Assembly: GCA_030696455.1 (NCBI GenBank)
Contig: JAUYSH010000017.1
Coordinates: 1-64,000 of the forward strand
Direction of reading: 5' to 3'
Length of the DNA stretch: 64,000 nt
Origin: Elusimicrobiota bacterium
Lineage (GTDB): Bacteria; Elusimicrobiota; Elusimicrobia; UBA1565; UBA9628
Numbering within the stretch: position 1 is the stretch's first letter; the number at the start of each line of letters is the position of its first letter. The position numbers were made by a program, and so were the translations under genes. The notes under the pieces were generated by a model, which saw nothing but the letters and a program-made list of their open reading frames with translations, was not told the origin of the DNA and did no database searches. Below are positions 1-8,402 of this stretch, in pieces.

Positions 1-94
1 GCACGACGAGGGGGCTCGCCCGCTTCAGCCAGCGTACGACGAGCCAGGCGAGGAACAGGGGCGCGACGATCCAGTAGAAGAGGGCGAAGAACAT
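1..94 (-). CDS. Partial membrane protein (N-terminus only)
   Basis: An ATG at 94 on the minus strand opens a frame that runs off the left edge of the window. The first 31 codons translate to one very hydrophobic segment starting MFFALFYWIVAPLF and followed by an Arg/Lys-rich turn, which is typical of a first transmembrane helix. It starts 12 bases downstream of the glycogen synthase-like stop codon on the same strand, so it is probably in that operon. No clear Shine-Dalgarno is present. The product cannot be named from this fragment. Confidence 0.5.
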   Translation of the reverse strand, partial: MFFALFYWIVAPLFLAWLVVRWLKRASPLVV

Positions 95-106
95 GGCGGG
101 TATATT

Positions 107-1957
107 TTAGCCGTTCTGGGGGCGGCCGCGGGACCGCAGGAGGCGGCGGAACAGCGCCTCGTACACGTCGAGGGAGATATCCCAGGACGAGTCCTTGCTC
201 ATCGCGGCGCGGCGCGCCAACGGAAACGCCTCGGGATGATGGTAGCCGGAGACGGCGTCGGCGACGGCGCGCGACAGGGAAATCGAGGCGATCGCGCGGA
301 TGATCAGGCCGTCGCCGTGCACGGGGTCGTCGCGCAGATCGCGGACCGTGTCGGCCAGACCGCCGGTGAGCGTGACGAGAGGCAAGGTCCCGTAGCGTTG
401 GGCGATGAGCTGCGACAGCCCGCACGGCTCGAAGCGGGAAGGCATGAGCAGGAAATCCGCGGCGGCGAAGCCCATACGCACGAACTTTTCGTCGAAAGGG
501 TACGAGGCGACCCGGCCCGGGAACGCGAGCACGAGCGCGGCGCGTAGGGCCTCGGTCTGGGCGTCGCCGGCGCCCATGATCAGGAGCTGGCCGCCGAGGC
601 GCACGATGTCGCGCGCGGAGTCGAAGATCATGTCGATGCCTTTCTGGTGCGCCAGGCGGGAGGCGACGAGGAACAGCGGCGCCTTGGGCTCGGCGTCGAG
701 CCCGAGCTTGGCCTGCAGAGCCGCCTTGTTGGCGGCCTTGCCCTCCGCCGCGTCCGCGATGCCGTAATGGAACGCGATGTCGGGGTCCGTCGCCGGGTCG
801 TAGAGAGCGGGATCGATGCCGTTGAGGATGCCCTGCACGCCGTCGGGCCGCGCGCGCAGGGGCCCCTCGAGGCCCATGCCGAACAGGATGTTCTCGATGA
901 TCTCCCGGGCGTAGTTGGGGCTCACCGTCGTCACGGCGTCGGCGTCGCGGATGCCGGCCTTCATGTAGTTGGCGCCGCCATTGTGCTCGAGCGCCGCCTC
1001 GTCGAAGCCGAGCTTGCCCGCCGTTGCCAGCGCGAAGGCGCCCTGAAAGGCGATGTTGTGGATCGTCAGCGTGGTCTTCGTGCCGGCGAAGAAGGGGTCC
1101 TGCCGGTACGCGGTCTTGAGGAAGGAGGGGATCAAGGCGGCGTGCCAGTCGTGCGCGGAGATGACGTCGGGCTTGATGTCGAGGGACTTCATCGCCTCGA
1201 GCGCGGCGCGCGCGTAGAAGCCGAAGCGCTCGTCGGCGTCGTCGATGCTGCCCGCCTCGTAGGCCGAGAGGCCCAGCGACTCGTGCTTGGCGGCGTACGG
1301 CCCGCCTTTGCGCTCGTAGAACTCGGGATGCTCGAGAAGGACGACGCGTACGCCCTCGCGGCGGCCGACGAGCAGCTTCGCCGTCTCGACGCGGCCGTCG
1401 ATCGGCACGGACACCGTGCCCATGTTCTTAAGCTCGACGCCGGCCGTCTTGAGGTCGCGGTACTTGGGCAGCACCATGGTCACGTCGTGGCCGCGGGCGG
1501 CGAGGCCGCGGGAGACGGCGTCGACGACGTCGGCCAGGCCGCCGGTCTTGATGAAGGGCACGGCCTCGGAGCCCGCGATGAGGATCTTGAGGGCGCCGTC
1601 GAACATGGCGTTCGAGGCGCTCTTCCGATTTTCGGCGGAAACGGGCGCGGGTGCGGCGGGCTTGTCCGGCGTCGCGGGGACGGCGGTTTTAAGAGCGGTC
1701 AGCGCGGCGGGGACAGCCTGGACGGCTTTAACGGGCTGAACGGCAACGGAGGGGGCGGGCGCGACGGCGCCCAACGCGGACGGCGACGGGAGGGAGACGC
1801 TCAACGGCAGCGCAACGTTGTTCAGCGACGGCCCCAACGGCGAGGACAGGCCGCCGTTTCCCAGCGAGATTCGGGGCATGGCGGGAACGGCATTGACTCG
1901 GACCTGAGCGAATGATGGCGTTGGAATCAGCAGCAAGGCGATCAGGACGCGGATCAT
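107..1957 (-). CDS. glgA: Exported glycogen/starch synthase-like glycosyltransferase (GT5)
   Basis: The last ~490 residues match GT5 glycogen synthase, which transfers glucose from ADP- or UDP-glucose to alpha-1,4-glucan. The substrate loop KTGGLADVVDAV is present, as is the C-terminal Rossmann signature PSRFEPCGLSQL with TGGLADTV. The oddity is the N-terminus: a clear Sec signal peptide (MIRVLIALLLIPTPSFAQ) and then about 100 residues rich in Ala, Pro and Val before the catalytic domain starts (ILIAGSEAVPF). Normal GlgA proteins are about 480 residues and cytoplasmic; this one is about 616. I chose ATG 1957 over a GTG 9 bases upstream because a TATAAT box ends 7 bases before it. The catalytic family is secure; the cellular location and donor are not. 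Confidence 0.85.
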   Translation of the reverse strand: MIRVLIALLLIPTPSFAQVRVNAVPAMPRISLGNGGLSSPLGPSLNNVALPLSVSLPSPSALGAVAPAPSVAVQPVKAVQAVPAALTALKTAVPATPDKPAAPAPVSAENRKSASNAMFDGALKILIAGSEAVPFIKTGGLADVVDAVSRGLAARGHDVTMVLPKYRDLKTAGVELKNMGTVSVPIDGRVETAKLLVGRREGVRVVLLEHPEFYERKGGPYAAKHESLGLSAYEAGSIDDADERFGFYARAALEAMKSLDIKPDVISAHDWHAALIPSFLKTAYRQDPFFAGTKTTLTIHNIAFQGAFALATAGKLGFDEAALEHNGGANYMKAGIRDADAVTTVSPNYAREIIENILFGMGLEGPLRARPDGVQGILNGIDPALYDPATDPDIAFHYGIADAAEGKAANKAALQAKLGLDAEPKAPLFLVASRLAHQKGIDMIFDSARDIVRLGGQLLIMGAGDAQTEALRAALVLAFPGRVASYPFDEKFVRMGFAAADFLLMPSRFEPCGLSQLIAQRYGTLPLVTLTGGLADTVRDLRDDPVHGDGLIIRAIASISLSRAVADAVSGYHHPEAFPLARRAAMSKDSSWDISLDVYEALFRRLLRSRGRPQNG

Positions 1958-1964
1958 CCCTTCC

Positions 1965-1993
1965 ATTATAGGCGGGAGGGGAAAACGGGGTAA
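1965..1993 (-). promoter_or_regulatory. Promoter of glgA, leaderless type
   Basis: On the minus strand a perfect TATAAT (1965-1970) is followed by 7 bases and then ATG at 1957, so transcription would start at or next to the start codon. The -35 candidate at 1988-1993 (TTACCC, 17-base spacer) is poor. The GGAAGGG between box and ATG could instead act as a Shine-Dalgarno if initiation is further upstream. Confidence 0.45.
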
Positions 1994-1994
1994 G

Positions 1995-2033
1995 AGCCCT
2001 AAGGCCTAGCGCTCAGTCCGGAGGGCCTAGGCT
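1995..2033 (-). terminator. Possible terminator hairpin after the porV-like gene
   Basis: An inverted repeat (arms near 1995-2006 and 2024-2033, about ten pairs with two bulges, 17-base loop) lies in the 149-base gap between the porV-like stop and the glgA start. Reading on the minus strand it is followed by a short TCTT run rather than a strong T tract, so termination is only a guess. Confidence 0.3.
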
Positions 2034-2115
2034 TTCTGAGGGGCGGAATCCATTATCGGGCGGGTCTGAAGCGGCGAACGACCTTGAGCGCGCGTTATTG
2101 CGTGCGAGTTTTTTG

Positions 2116-2997
2116 CTACCAGCGAATAGCAAGGCTGAATCTGTGCGAGCGTCCCAGCTCGCCCGATGGAAGCACGGCGTAGTCGAGGCCCCACTTTTCT
2201 TTTCGTAGGCCCAGGCCCATCGTCAGGCCGCGCGCCGCATCGAAGCCGGAGCCACCGGTAACCGCCGTCTGGGTTGTGTAGCCCGCGCGCAGGTAGAAGT
2301 TTTTGACGGCCTGGTATTCGCCGCCGAAGGCGGCGTCGGTTCCCGCGCCGCGCGGGCCGTTGACCAACTCAGCCGCCGCCGCGTGGCCGCCCGTGAACTT
2401 GTAGGCCACGCCCACGGCCAGCCTCAACGGCAGGTCGTTACGCTGGTCCTGGAACTTGAGGCCCGGGCCGAGGTTGCGAAGCGCCGCGCCCACGATGAGG
2501 CTTCCAAACTCACGCCTGGCGCCGACGTCCGCCGCGACCGTCTGCGCCTCGGTCGAGCCGATGTGGCTGCGGATGTACTTGAGGCTCGCGCCGACTTGGG
2601 CGAAATCCAGCTTGCGGGCATAGCCCGCGCTCACGGCCGCGTCCGACGCGTCGAAGCCAGCCGTTGGTCGCCCCAGGCTGTCGCGGCCGTCAATCTTGCC
2701 TTGGCTTAGATAGGTCAGGCCCGCCGCGAACGTCCCCTGGCTGGTCGGGTGGGTGTAGGCCAAGAAGTCGAGCCGCGTGCTCGCTAACATCTCAGCGTGG
2801 CTGGCCGCAAACTCGCGCATTTCGAGCTCGGACAACCCGGCCGGGTTCCAGTAAATTGAGTTGGCGTCGTCCGCCAACGCGGTGTAGGCTCCACCCATGC
2901 CGAGGCCGCGCGCGCCCACGCCGATGCTGAGGAACGAGGCGGTCTCCGCGCCGAGAGCTGGGCTTGCTAGAAAGAGGGCGATGAGAATCGGCCTCAA
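2116..2997 (-). CDS. PorV/PorQ family outer-membrane protein
   Basis: The mature region opens with SIGVGARGLGMGGAYTAL and then NSIYWNPAGL, the hallmark of the PorV/PorQ (UPF0164) family of FadL-like outer-membrane barrels. PorV members help in type IX secretion in Bacteroidota, while many relatives elsewhere have unknown roles. The rest is alternating beta-strand sequence ending in a typical barrel C-terminus (FSLAIRW). The open frame extends upstream into the preceding gene, but a TTG at 2997 gives a clean Sec signal peptide (RPILIALFLASPALGA), so I chose it; upstream CTG/TTG codons are alternatives. It is the last gene of the envelope operon starting at 6907. Confidence 0.8.
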   Translation of the reverse strand: MRPILIALFLASPALGAETASFLSIGVGARGLGMGGAYTALADDANSIYWNPAGLSELEMREFAASHAEMLASTRLDFLAYTHPTSQGTFAAGLTYLSQGKIDGRDSLGRPTAGFDASDAAVSAGYARKLDFAQVGASLKYIRSHIGSTEAQTVAADVGARREFGSLIVGAALRNLGPGLKFQDQRNDLPLRLAVGVAYKFTGGHAAAAELVNGPRGAGTDAAFGGEYQAVKNFYLRAGYTTQTAVTGGSGFDAARGLTMGLGLRKEKWGLDYAVLPSGELGRSHRFSLAIRW

Positions 2998-3068
2998 CGG
3001 GCCTGCCGCCCAGGTATCAAGGACCGGGAGTATATGCTGTCCGGCAGCCGCTATTCGTCTCAATTTTT

Positions 3069-4067
3069 TCAGCGTATCACCGCCAACTTCTTTGCGACCT
3101 TGATATCGGATTCTCCGGCCCGGCCGGCCGTCACGACATAGGTATAGACCCCGCTGCCGATGCCGCTCGGGTCCCAAGTCATATCGTGGGTCGGTTGAGC
3201 GCCCTTGCCGTTGCCGTCGTCCACGACGGCGGAACTGGACGAGCTTGCCTCATGAATCTTTCGGCCGTTCACATCGTAAATCCTCACCGATACAGAGTCT
3301 GCGTTGCCGACCTGGACGCGGAGGGTGACTGTCCGGCCGCGAGCGGGATTGGGGAAGGCGTAAACGTCGACCAGTCCATAGGCTCCCGTCGCCAACACGC
3401 CGATACCGCCCGACCCCATCGCCTGGTACAAGGAGAAGTGGGTGCTCTGCGCCCGGACCAGTCGCGCCGATTCATCCACGGTCGAAGGCAACGGTTCCCA
3501 AGCCTGCTGGGACTCGTTCCAGTAATGCACCTTAAGGTCGCGCGCCTTGAGATTTTTCGCCCGGACGACGGCGGTATCGTAAGCGAGCGCGATCTGGACG
3601 GGAGCCCGAAAGCTTGTGCCGGGCGGACCGAATTCGACGGCCTCGGAGACGGCCGTGAGCTTCATCTCCGCCCGGCCGCGGGCCGCCGGCGAGGCCGGCG
3701 TCTCCGGCACCGTTTCGACCGTGATCATCGCGTCCTCGCGCAGGGCGCCTTCAGGCAGACTGACGCCCGTGCCGTCAGTCAGACGCACTGCCGTAGGTGC
3801 TTCAGGCACGGCGAAACCGATGGCCTTCACCGAGCTCAAGCTCGCGGGTTTGACGGCTTCCGCGGCCGACACTGCGATCGAGTCGCTTCCGCCCTGGGAC
3901 GGTTCGGATATATCGAGGGCGCGGCTATAGCGCAACATCTCATCGCGCAAGCGAAGCTTCCATGACGCGGGAGTGCTGGTGGAGTTATATATTTCGTACA
4001 TGCGGTCCAACACGCCTGCCTGTGCGGGAGACGTGAAGAGGAAAATGAGCACCAGGCTTTTATTCAT
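3069..4067 (-). CDS. Exported protein with FlgD-like/sorting-type C-terminal Ig domain
   Basis: A Sec signal peptide (MNKSLVLIFLFTSPAQA) is followed by a central region with an acidic/Thr-rich beta sequence (around residues 100-200, LTDGTGVSLPEGAL) resembling ZU5-like or other beta-sandwich domains. The last ~80 residues have the pattern PNPARGRTVTLRVQV, VRIYDVNGRKI and WDPSGIGSGVYTYVV. This is the FlgD-Ig/T9SS type A-like domain common at the C-terminus of secreted proteins. Its start overlaps the upstream gene by 4 bases (ATGA-type coupling). The adjacent PorV-like barrel suggests a shared export or surface-display role, which is inference. The substrate or partner is unknown. Confidence 0.7.
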   Translation of the reverse strand: MNKSLVLIFLFTSPAQAGVLDRMYEIYNSTSTPASWKLRLRDEMLRYSRALDISEPSQGGSDSIAVSAAEAVKPASLSSVKAIGFAVPEAPTAVRLTDGTGVSLPEGALREDAMITVETVPETPASPAARGRAEMKLTAVSEAVEFGPPGTSFRAPVQIALAYDTAVVRAKNLKARDLKVHYWNESQQAWEPLPSTVDESARLVRAQSTHFSLYQAMGSGGIGVLATGAYGLVDVYAFPNPARGRTVTLRVQVGNADSVSVRIYDVNGRKIHEASSSSSAVVDDGNGKGAQPTHDMTWDPSGIGSGVYTYVVTAGRAGESDIKVAKKLAVIR

Positions 4068-4915
4068 GACCCCAGTTTCCCGATGATGAATTCCGCGTTG
4101 ACCTTGAGCAGGAAGAAGGCGTTGTCGTCTAGGTGCTTGCTGCGCTGGGCCTGCAGTTCATTGATGAAGGCGTTCATCTGGCCCGCCGCAGTTTTATTTT
4201 GGCCGCGAGCGACAGACGCTTTGGCGGCGTCCAGCTTGGCGTCGAGGCTTTTCACGATGCCATCGGCGCCGGGGCCGAAAATCCAACCCAGGGAAGCCGC
4301 TTGATGTTTTAATACGATGAGGCGCTCCACAAGCCCCGCCAGGTTGATGACTTCCGGGACTGGGTCGGGGCCGATGGTCTTGCCTTTGAAGCTGTTGTTT
4401 TTAAATTCATCCTGGAGGTCGCCCAAAACATCCATCTCTTCTTCGCTCACCCCAGAGGCTTCAGCCATGTCTTTGTCAGTGTAACCTTGCATATGAAAAT
4501 CCTGGATGCCAGGAAGGCTTTTCACCATCAGCTTGAATCCTGCTAATGAGCGTCCGGGCTTGATTAGCATGGAGATATCTTCTCCATTCCATAAGACGAC
4601 TGTCTTGACTGAACCCTCATCAAGTTTTCTCTCGATACCCGCTGACCCCACAAACCAGCCCGAGGCCGGGGTCATGTCCGTCTTGGCGACCGGCACTTTG
4701 ACTTGGACGTTAAACCGAAGAACATCTTGCTGACTGAGCGTGCTGCTCTTGACCGTGTAAGTGTATTCCAGTCTGTCATCCGGCAGTGACAGGACCGAGA
4801 CTAGCACCTCCGCAGTTACTTTATTTTGCAGTTCTATGCCGAAGTCCTCGGGCGTGGTCTTCGCCGCCTGAGCCGACACGCAGATCAGCATCACCCCCAG
4901 CGTCAATGTTCGCAT
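4064..4915 (-). CDS. Exported protein of unknown function
   Basis: I do not recognise this family. ATG 4915 was chosen over a start 14 codons upstream because AGGAG lies about 8 bases before it and it opens a Sec signal peptide (MRTLTLGVMLICVSAQA). The mature ~265 residues contain a beta-rich first half that includes GWFVGSAGIERKLDEGS and WNGEDISMLIKPG. This could be a cohesin- or Ig-like fold. A helical second half contains conserved-looking Lys/Ala heptads and ends in FIIGKLGS. It is translationally coupled to the FlgD-like gene by a 4-base overlap and follows the MepA-like gene by 19 bases, so it belongs to the same envelope operon. Confidence 0.6.
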   Translation of the reverse strand: MRTLTLGVMLICVSAQAAKTTPEDFGIELQNKVTAEVLVSVLSLPDDRLEYTYTVKSSTLSQQDVLRFNVQVKVPVAKTDMTPASGWFVGSAGIERKLDEGSVKTVVLWNGEDISMLIKPGRSLAGFKLMVKSLPGIQDFHMQGYTDKDMAEASGVSEEEMDVLGDLQDEFKNNSFKGKTIGPDPVPEVINLAGLVERLIVLKHQAASLGWIFGPGADGIVKSLDAKLDAAKASVARGQNKTAAGQMNAFINELQAQRSKHLDDNAFFLLKVNAEFIIGKLGS

Positions 4916-4934
4916 GACAAATACTCCTGTTTTA

Positions 4935-6428
4935 TCAGAACGCGTTGAAATCGACATGCCAGTGGCTCCTTATACCCTTGTATGAAAGGAGGCGGACATT
5001 CCCTTTCCCCTTTTCCATTAACAGCGCACGAAGTTGATCTCTCTGTCTAAACGGCAATGTGCTCGGGCTCAACCCGGGCGCCACCTGAAAATCCACTCCC
5101 CGGCCTAGGCGATGGGCCTTGTGGCCGCCATTCGGTGGAGGCGCGTTGGTGCAGGTGTCCGCCACGTTCCAAGTCCCGCAAATGTCGAAGGCGCCGCCAT
5201 GGCTCAAACTTATGTCGTTGATCTCAAGCTTTGGATTAGTCTCCTGCCACTCTGTCGCGATAGCGACCATGGCTTGGACGACCTCAAGCCGCCCGAAGTG
5301 GTTCTGATCCGGCGTGTCGCAACCCGCCGCCTGTGTGCATCCGGGGCCGTGATGGAACAGCGTACCTCCATCCTTGACGTATATCGCCGGCGATGTCGGC
5401 AGGGGCACAAAGACGCGGCCTGCGGGGTCCCTCTCCCGGACCGCCAGCACCGCCGAAGTCGAGACGCTCGGCGTGTCCGTCACATGCACCTTGATCGTCT
5501 CCTGCCCGCCGAACGCGCTGGCGGTGTAGGTGGCGGTCAGCTTTCCATCGGGACCCGTCCGCCCATGCGGTGAGCTTGAAAATGAGATATTGCTCCCAGA
5601 GAATGTCCCCACAGGCCGGCTGCCGCCGTGATCGTGCCCGCCCGAGTTTGCCACCGGCTCCGCCGCGAAGGTCACGTCCTTATCGGCGACTGGGTCGCCC
5701 TGCGAGTCCTTCAGTGTCACCCGCACTTCCGTCTTCGTGCCCGGGGCCACGCCGGCTGGCTCTAAAGCGACTGAAAGGGAGTCCGTTGCCTGACCATAAC
5801 GGTCGAGATAGACATGGCGTTGGCCTGAAGCGCTGAAGCTCCCGGCCAAGAAAAGATGTGGAGTTCTGACGCGAGCATAACTGGCCTCGTCCTTCCCCGC
5901 ATCCGTCAGTAATGAGGTGGTCCAGACAGCGATACCCGATGCGTCGGCTTTCTGAACCTGGCGCGAACCGAGACGCCAATAGGTTTCAGCTTGGGGACCG
6001 GCCCCGATCAAGCCGCCAAGCGCCGGTCTCTGAGGACCGAAGGTCGGGGCGACTCGCTGATAAAATGGAAAGGAAGGAGGAAAGGTTGGAACACTGGGGC
6101 TTATGACGCCATACATGTCTCCGGACGGCTCCGACTGCATCGTGCCGAGGAGTTCGGATGGAGGCAGCATGTCTTCGGCTCTGTTCGCGAGCCCGGGATC
6201 ATACCGCAGAAATAGAAATCGAGTGGTAAGGGATCCGGACATGCTGCTCTCTTGCTCCCGGATCGGGAGGCTCACCGTGCCGGCCTGCGAGGCATGAATG
6301 ACTCCACCCACGCCGACGAAAAAGACACCGGTCCTCCGGCGATAGACGTCGCGAGCGCCTTCCACCAAGTTCAAGTCGAATTGCACGACCAAAGCCGCGT
6401 TCTCGAAATCGGTATCGGTAAAGTCCAT
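4935..6428 (-). CDS. Big-1/Ig-like plus MepA-type murein endopeptidase (C-terminal part of a split gene)
   Basis: The first ~150 residues continue a beta-propeller begun in the upstream fragment. Around residues 210-330 lies a Big-1-like Ig domain (PVADKDVTFAAEP, GPDGKLTATYTA). The last ~130 residues carry the LAS/MepA metallopeptidase pattern: SLSHGGAFDICG, HKAHRLGRGVDF and SHWHVDF, with the His and Asp residues expected for zinc. It likely cleaves peptidoglycan peptides or a surface partner. The annotated ATG is probably not a true start: the frame is open upstream through GLTLDHGRGILYATMDF, which matches the propeller that the upstream fragment breaks off. See the frameshift finding. Confidence 0.7.
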   Translation of the reverse strand: MDFTDTDFENAALVVQFDLNLVEGARDVYRRRTGVFFVGVGGVIHASQAGTVSLPIREQESSMSGSLTTRFLFLRYDPGLANRAEDMLPPSELLGTMQSEPSGDMYGVISPSVPTFPPSFPFYQRVAPTFGPQRPALGGLIGAGPQAETYWRLGSRQVQKADASGIAVWTTSLLTDAGKDEASYARVRTPHLFLAGSFSASGQRHVYLDRYGQATDSLSVALEPAGVAPGTKTEVRVTLKDSQGDPVADKDVTFAAEPVANSGGHDHGGSRPVGTFSGSNISFSSSPHGRTGPDGKLTATYTASAFGGQETIKVHVTDTPSVSTSAVLAVRERDPAGRVFVPLPTSPAIYVKDGGTLFHHGPGCTQAAGCDTPDQNHFGRLEVVQAMVAIATEWQETNPKLEINDISLSHGGAFDICGTWNVADTCTNAPPPNGGHKAHRLGRGVDFQVAPGLSPSTLPFRQRDQLRALLMEKGKGNVRLLSYKGIRSHWHVDFNAF

Positions 6429-6475
6429 GGTGGCGTAGAGTATTCCGCGACCGTGGTCCAGCGTGAGACCATTGG

Positions 6476-6907
6476 CTATGATGAAGGCCCCGGATTCGAC
6501 GACGCCGGACGGACTTCCTGAAGGCGTACGCCTTCAGGTGAATACTTGACTACGACAATTTCACCGAAGATGCTCGTGAAATCGGTATAGATGCGGTAGA
6601 CGTTGTCGTTCGAGTCAACGGCCAGACCTCCTTGGAAACCGGCCGCAAACGGTGGGCCCGACTCGTAGATAAGCCAAGAGAGGGTCCCGTCCGGTCCGAC
6701 TCTGCTGATGAACGGCCCTTGGGCGCCGGTTACTCCGGCGACGTAGGCGGCTCCCGAGGGAGAAACCTCCATGTCGGTGAGTCCGCCTCCGGACGAGGAA
6801 AACTGATATGTGGTTTGCCGCTGCCGCCCAGGAGGCGGTTCCGCGGCATGCGAAATATCGCCTGAGACGGCAAGAAGGAGAATCGCGCAGGCCAAGGTTG
6901 GGCGCAT
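6476..6907 (-). CDS. SBBP-like beta-propeller, N-terminal part of the split endopeptidase gene
   Basis: ATG 6907 opens a Sec signal peptide (MRPTLACAILLLAVSGDISHA). Propeller blades of the SBBP/NHL type follow (AYVAGVTG, FISRVGPDGTLSWL, LAVDSNDNVYRIY, VVVKYSPEGV). The frame ends at a TAG at 6476-6478 in the middle of a blade, and the propeller continues at once in the frame one base away, leading into the Big-1/MepA part. I therefore regard this and 4935-6428 as one gene of roughly 650 codons interrupted by a single-base frameshift, either real decay, programmed, or a sequencing error. It heads the envelope operon. Confidence 0.55.
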   Translation of the reverse strand: MRPTLACAILLLAVSGDISHAAEPPPGRQRQTTYQFSSSGGGLTDMEVSPSGAAYVAGVTGAQGPFISRVGPDGTLSWLIYESGPPFAAGFQGGLAVDSNDNVYRIYTDFTSIFGEIVVVKYSPEGVRLQEVRPASSNPGPSS

Positions 6908-6926
6908 GATAGAGGTGTGTCGGGCC

Positions 6927-6955
6927 AGTATAAGCCCCACTTACAGAAAATACAA
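6927..6955 (-). promoter_or_regulatory. Promoter of the envelope operon
   Basis: On the minus strand TATACT (6927-6932) sits 17 bases from a weak -35 TTGTAT (6950-6955). The expected start point leaves a leader of about 14 bases before ATG 6907. It is the only promoter-like pair seen in the 68-base gap to the reductase gene. Confidence 0.4.
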
Positions 6956-6975
6956 GACATCATTTTTTAAATCCG

Positions 6976-8358
6976 TTATTCCGGAGAAAGGGCGGAGAAC
7001 ATGTCCGACACGCTCGTGAACTTCTCGCGGATCTTTCCCGACGCCGCGCCGTTGGCTCTCTCGAGCGCGTCGAGCTTCTGCCAATCCGAGAAGCTGAGCG
7101 CGCGGACCTTCTTGTCCTCGAGCAGCTTCAGGGTCGCCTCGAGGGACGCGTCGGCCGCGGCGGGCAGGGCTCCCGACTTCAGGTCGGCGAGCAAGGACTG
7201 TACGGTCAGGACCGAGTCGGCGCGGTTGGTGCCGATCAGCCCCGAGGGGCCGCGCTTGGCCCAGCCGACCACGTAGTGGCCGGGTAAGGGCGCCTGGTCC
7301 GGCGCTGGGACGACGCGGCCGTCGACGTGCGGGATGTGTCCTGATTTTTCGTCAAAAGGCACGCCGGAGACCGGGATGCCGCGGTAGCCGACCGAGCGGA
7401 GCACGAGCCCGACCTCGATCGTCTCGAAGACGCCGGTGCCGATGGCCTTCACTCCGCCCTTGCCGTCGCTGACGAGCTTGTTGCGCTCCAGGCGCATCCC
7501 GGCCACCCGCCCGTTCTCGCCGATGAGCTCCGCGGGAGACACGAGGAAACGCAGTCGGACCTTGCGCTCCTTGGTCCCCTCGCCTTTCTTGGCGTGCTCC
7601 TGAACGTACTCAGTCTTCATTTTCGCGGCCGGGTCCGTGAAGGCGGAGAGGTCCGCCGTCGTCTCGGCGGGATCGACGATGAGGTCGCAGGCGGTGAGTT
7701 CGCCGATCTCCTCGATCTCCGCGAGCGAGTAGGCGGCCTCGGCCGGACCGCGGCGGCCAAGCAGCCAGACGGTTTTGACGCCGCTTTTGCGCAGGGCGTC
7801 GAGGGCGTAGCCGGCGATGTCGGTCTTGGCGAGATCCTCGGCGTCGCGGGCGAGCAGGCGGGTCACGTCCATCGCCACGTTGCCCACGCCGACGACGGCG
7901 ACGGCGCCGGTGCTCAGGTCGAAGGTCCGGTCCCGGTGGTCGGGATGGCCGTTGTACCAGCCGACGAACTCGGTGGCGGAGTGCGAGCCGGCGAGGTCCT
8001 CGCCGGGGATGCCCATGTGGCGGTCGCTCTCGCAGCCGACGGCGTAGATCACGGCGTCGTGGCGCGCGGCCAATTCTTCGGCGGTGATGTCGCGGCCGAG
8101 CTTGATCGCGCCGAAGAAGCGCAGGCGCGGGTCCTGGGCGGTGCGCTCGTAGACGGCCGCGACGGACTTGATCTTCTGATGGTCAGGGGCCACGCCGCCG
8201 CGGACGAGGCCGTACGGCGTCGGCAGGCGGTCGAAGAGGTCCACGCGCACGCTCAGGCCGGGGGCCTTGAGCAGGGCCTCGGCGGCATAGAAGCCGGAGG
8301 GTCCGGCTCCGACGATGGCGACGGCGAGCGGCCGTTCCGGCGAGCCGAGATCGGGCAT
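6976..8358 (-). CDS. Ferredoxin/adrenodoxin-type NADP+ reductase
   Basis: Length (460) and motifs fit the adrenodoxin-reductase-like ferredoxin-NADP reductases (FprA type), flavoproteins that move electrons between NADPH and ferredoxin in the cytoplasm. Residues 12-20 give the FAD-binding VAIVGAGPSGFYAAE, followed by the family marker TPYGLVRGGVAPDH. The NADPH-binding segment is VAVVGVGNVAMDV near residue 155, with LLGRRGPAEAA after it. GHYVVGWAKRGPSGLIGTNRADS near the C-terminus is diagnostic. It is a single-gene unit between the envelope operon and the barrel gene; its ferredoxin partner is not in the window. Confidence 0.9.
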   Translation of the reverse strand: MPDLGSPERPLAVAIVGAGPSGFYAAEALLKAPGLSVRVDLFDRLPTPYGLVRGGVAPDHQKIKSVAAVYERTAQDPRLRFFGAIKLGRDITAEELAARHDAVIYAVGCESDRHMGIPGEDLAGSHSATEFVGWYNGHPDHRDRTFDLSTGAVAVVGVGNVAMDVTRLLARDAEDLAKTDIAGYALDALRKSGVKTVWLLGRRGPAEAAYSLAEIEEIGELTACDLIVDPAETTADLSAFTDPAAKMKTEYVQEHAKKGEGTKERKVRLRFLVSPAELIGENGRVAGMRLERNKLVSDGKGGVKAIGTGVFETIEVGLVLRSVGYRGIPVSGVPFDEKSGHIPHVDGRVVPAPDQAPLPGHYVVGWAKRGPSGLIGTNRADSVLTVQSLLADLKSGALPAAADASLEATLKLLEDKKVRALSFSDWQKLDALERANGAASGKIREKFTSVSDMFSALSPE

Positions 8359-8402
8359 AAGGTGGCTAGGCTATCAAGTTGAGCGGCTCAAGGCCAGCGC
8401 GG

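Noticed and set aside
3069-4067. True type IX secretion C-terminal signal
   Set aside because: The C-terminal domain is equally like FlgD-Ig domains, and no PorU, SprA or similar gene is in the window, so I keep the broader label.
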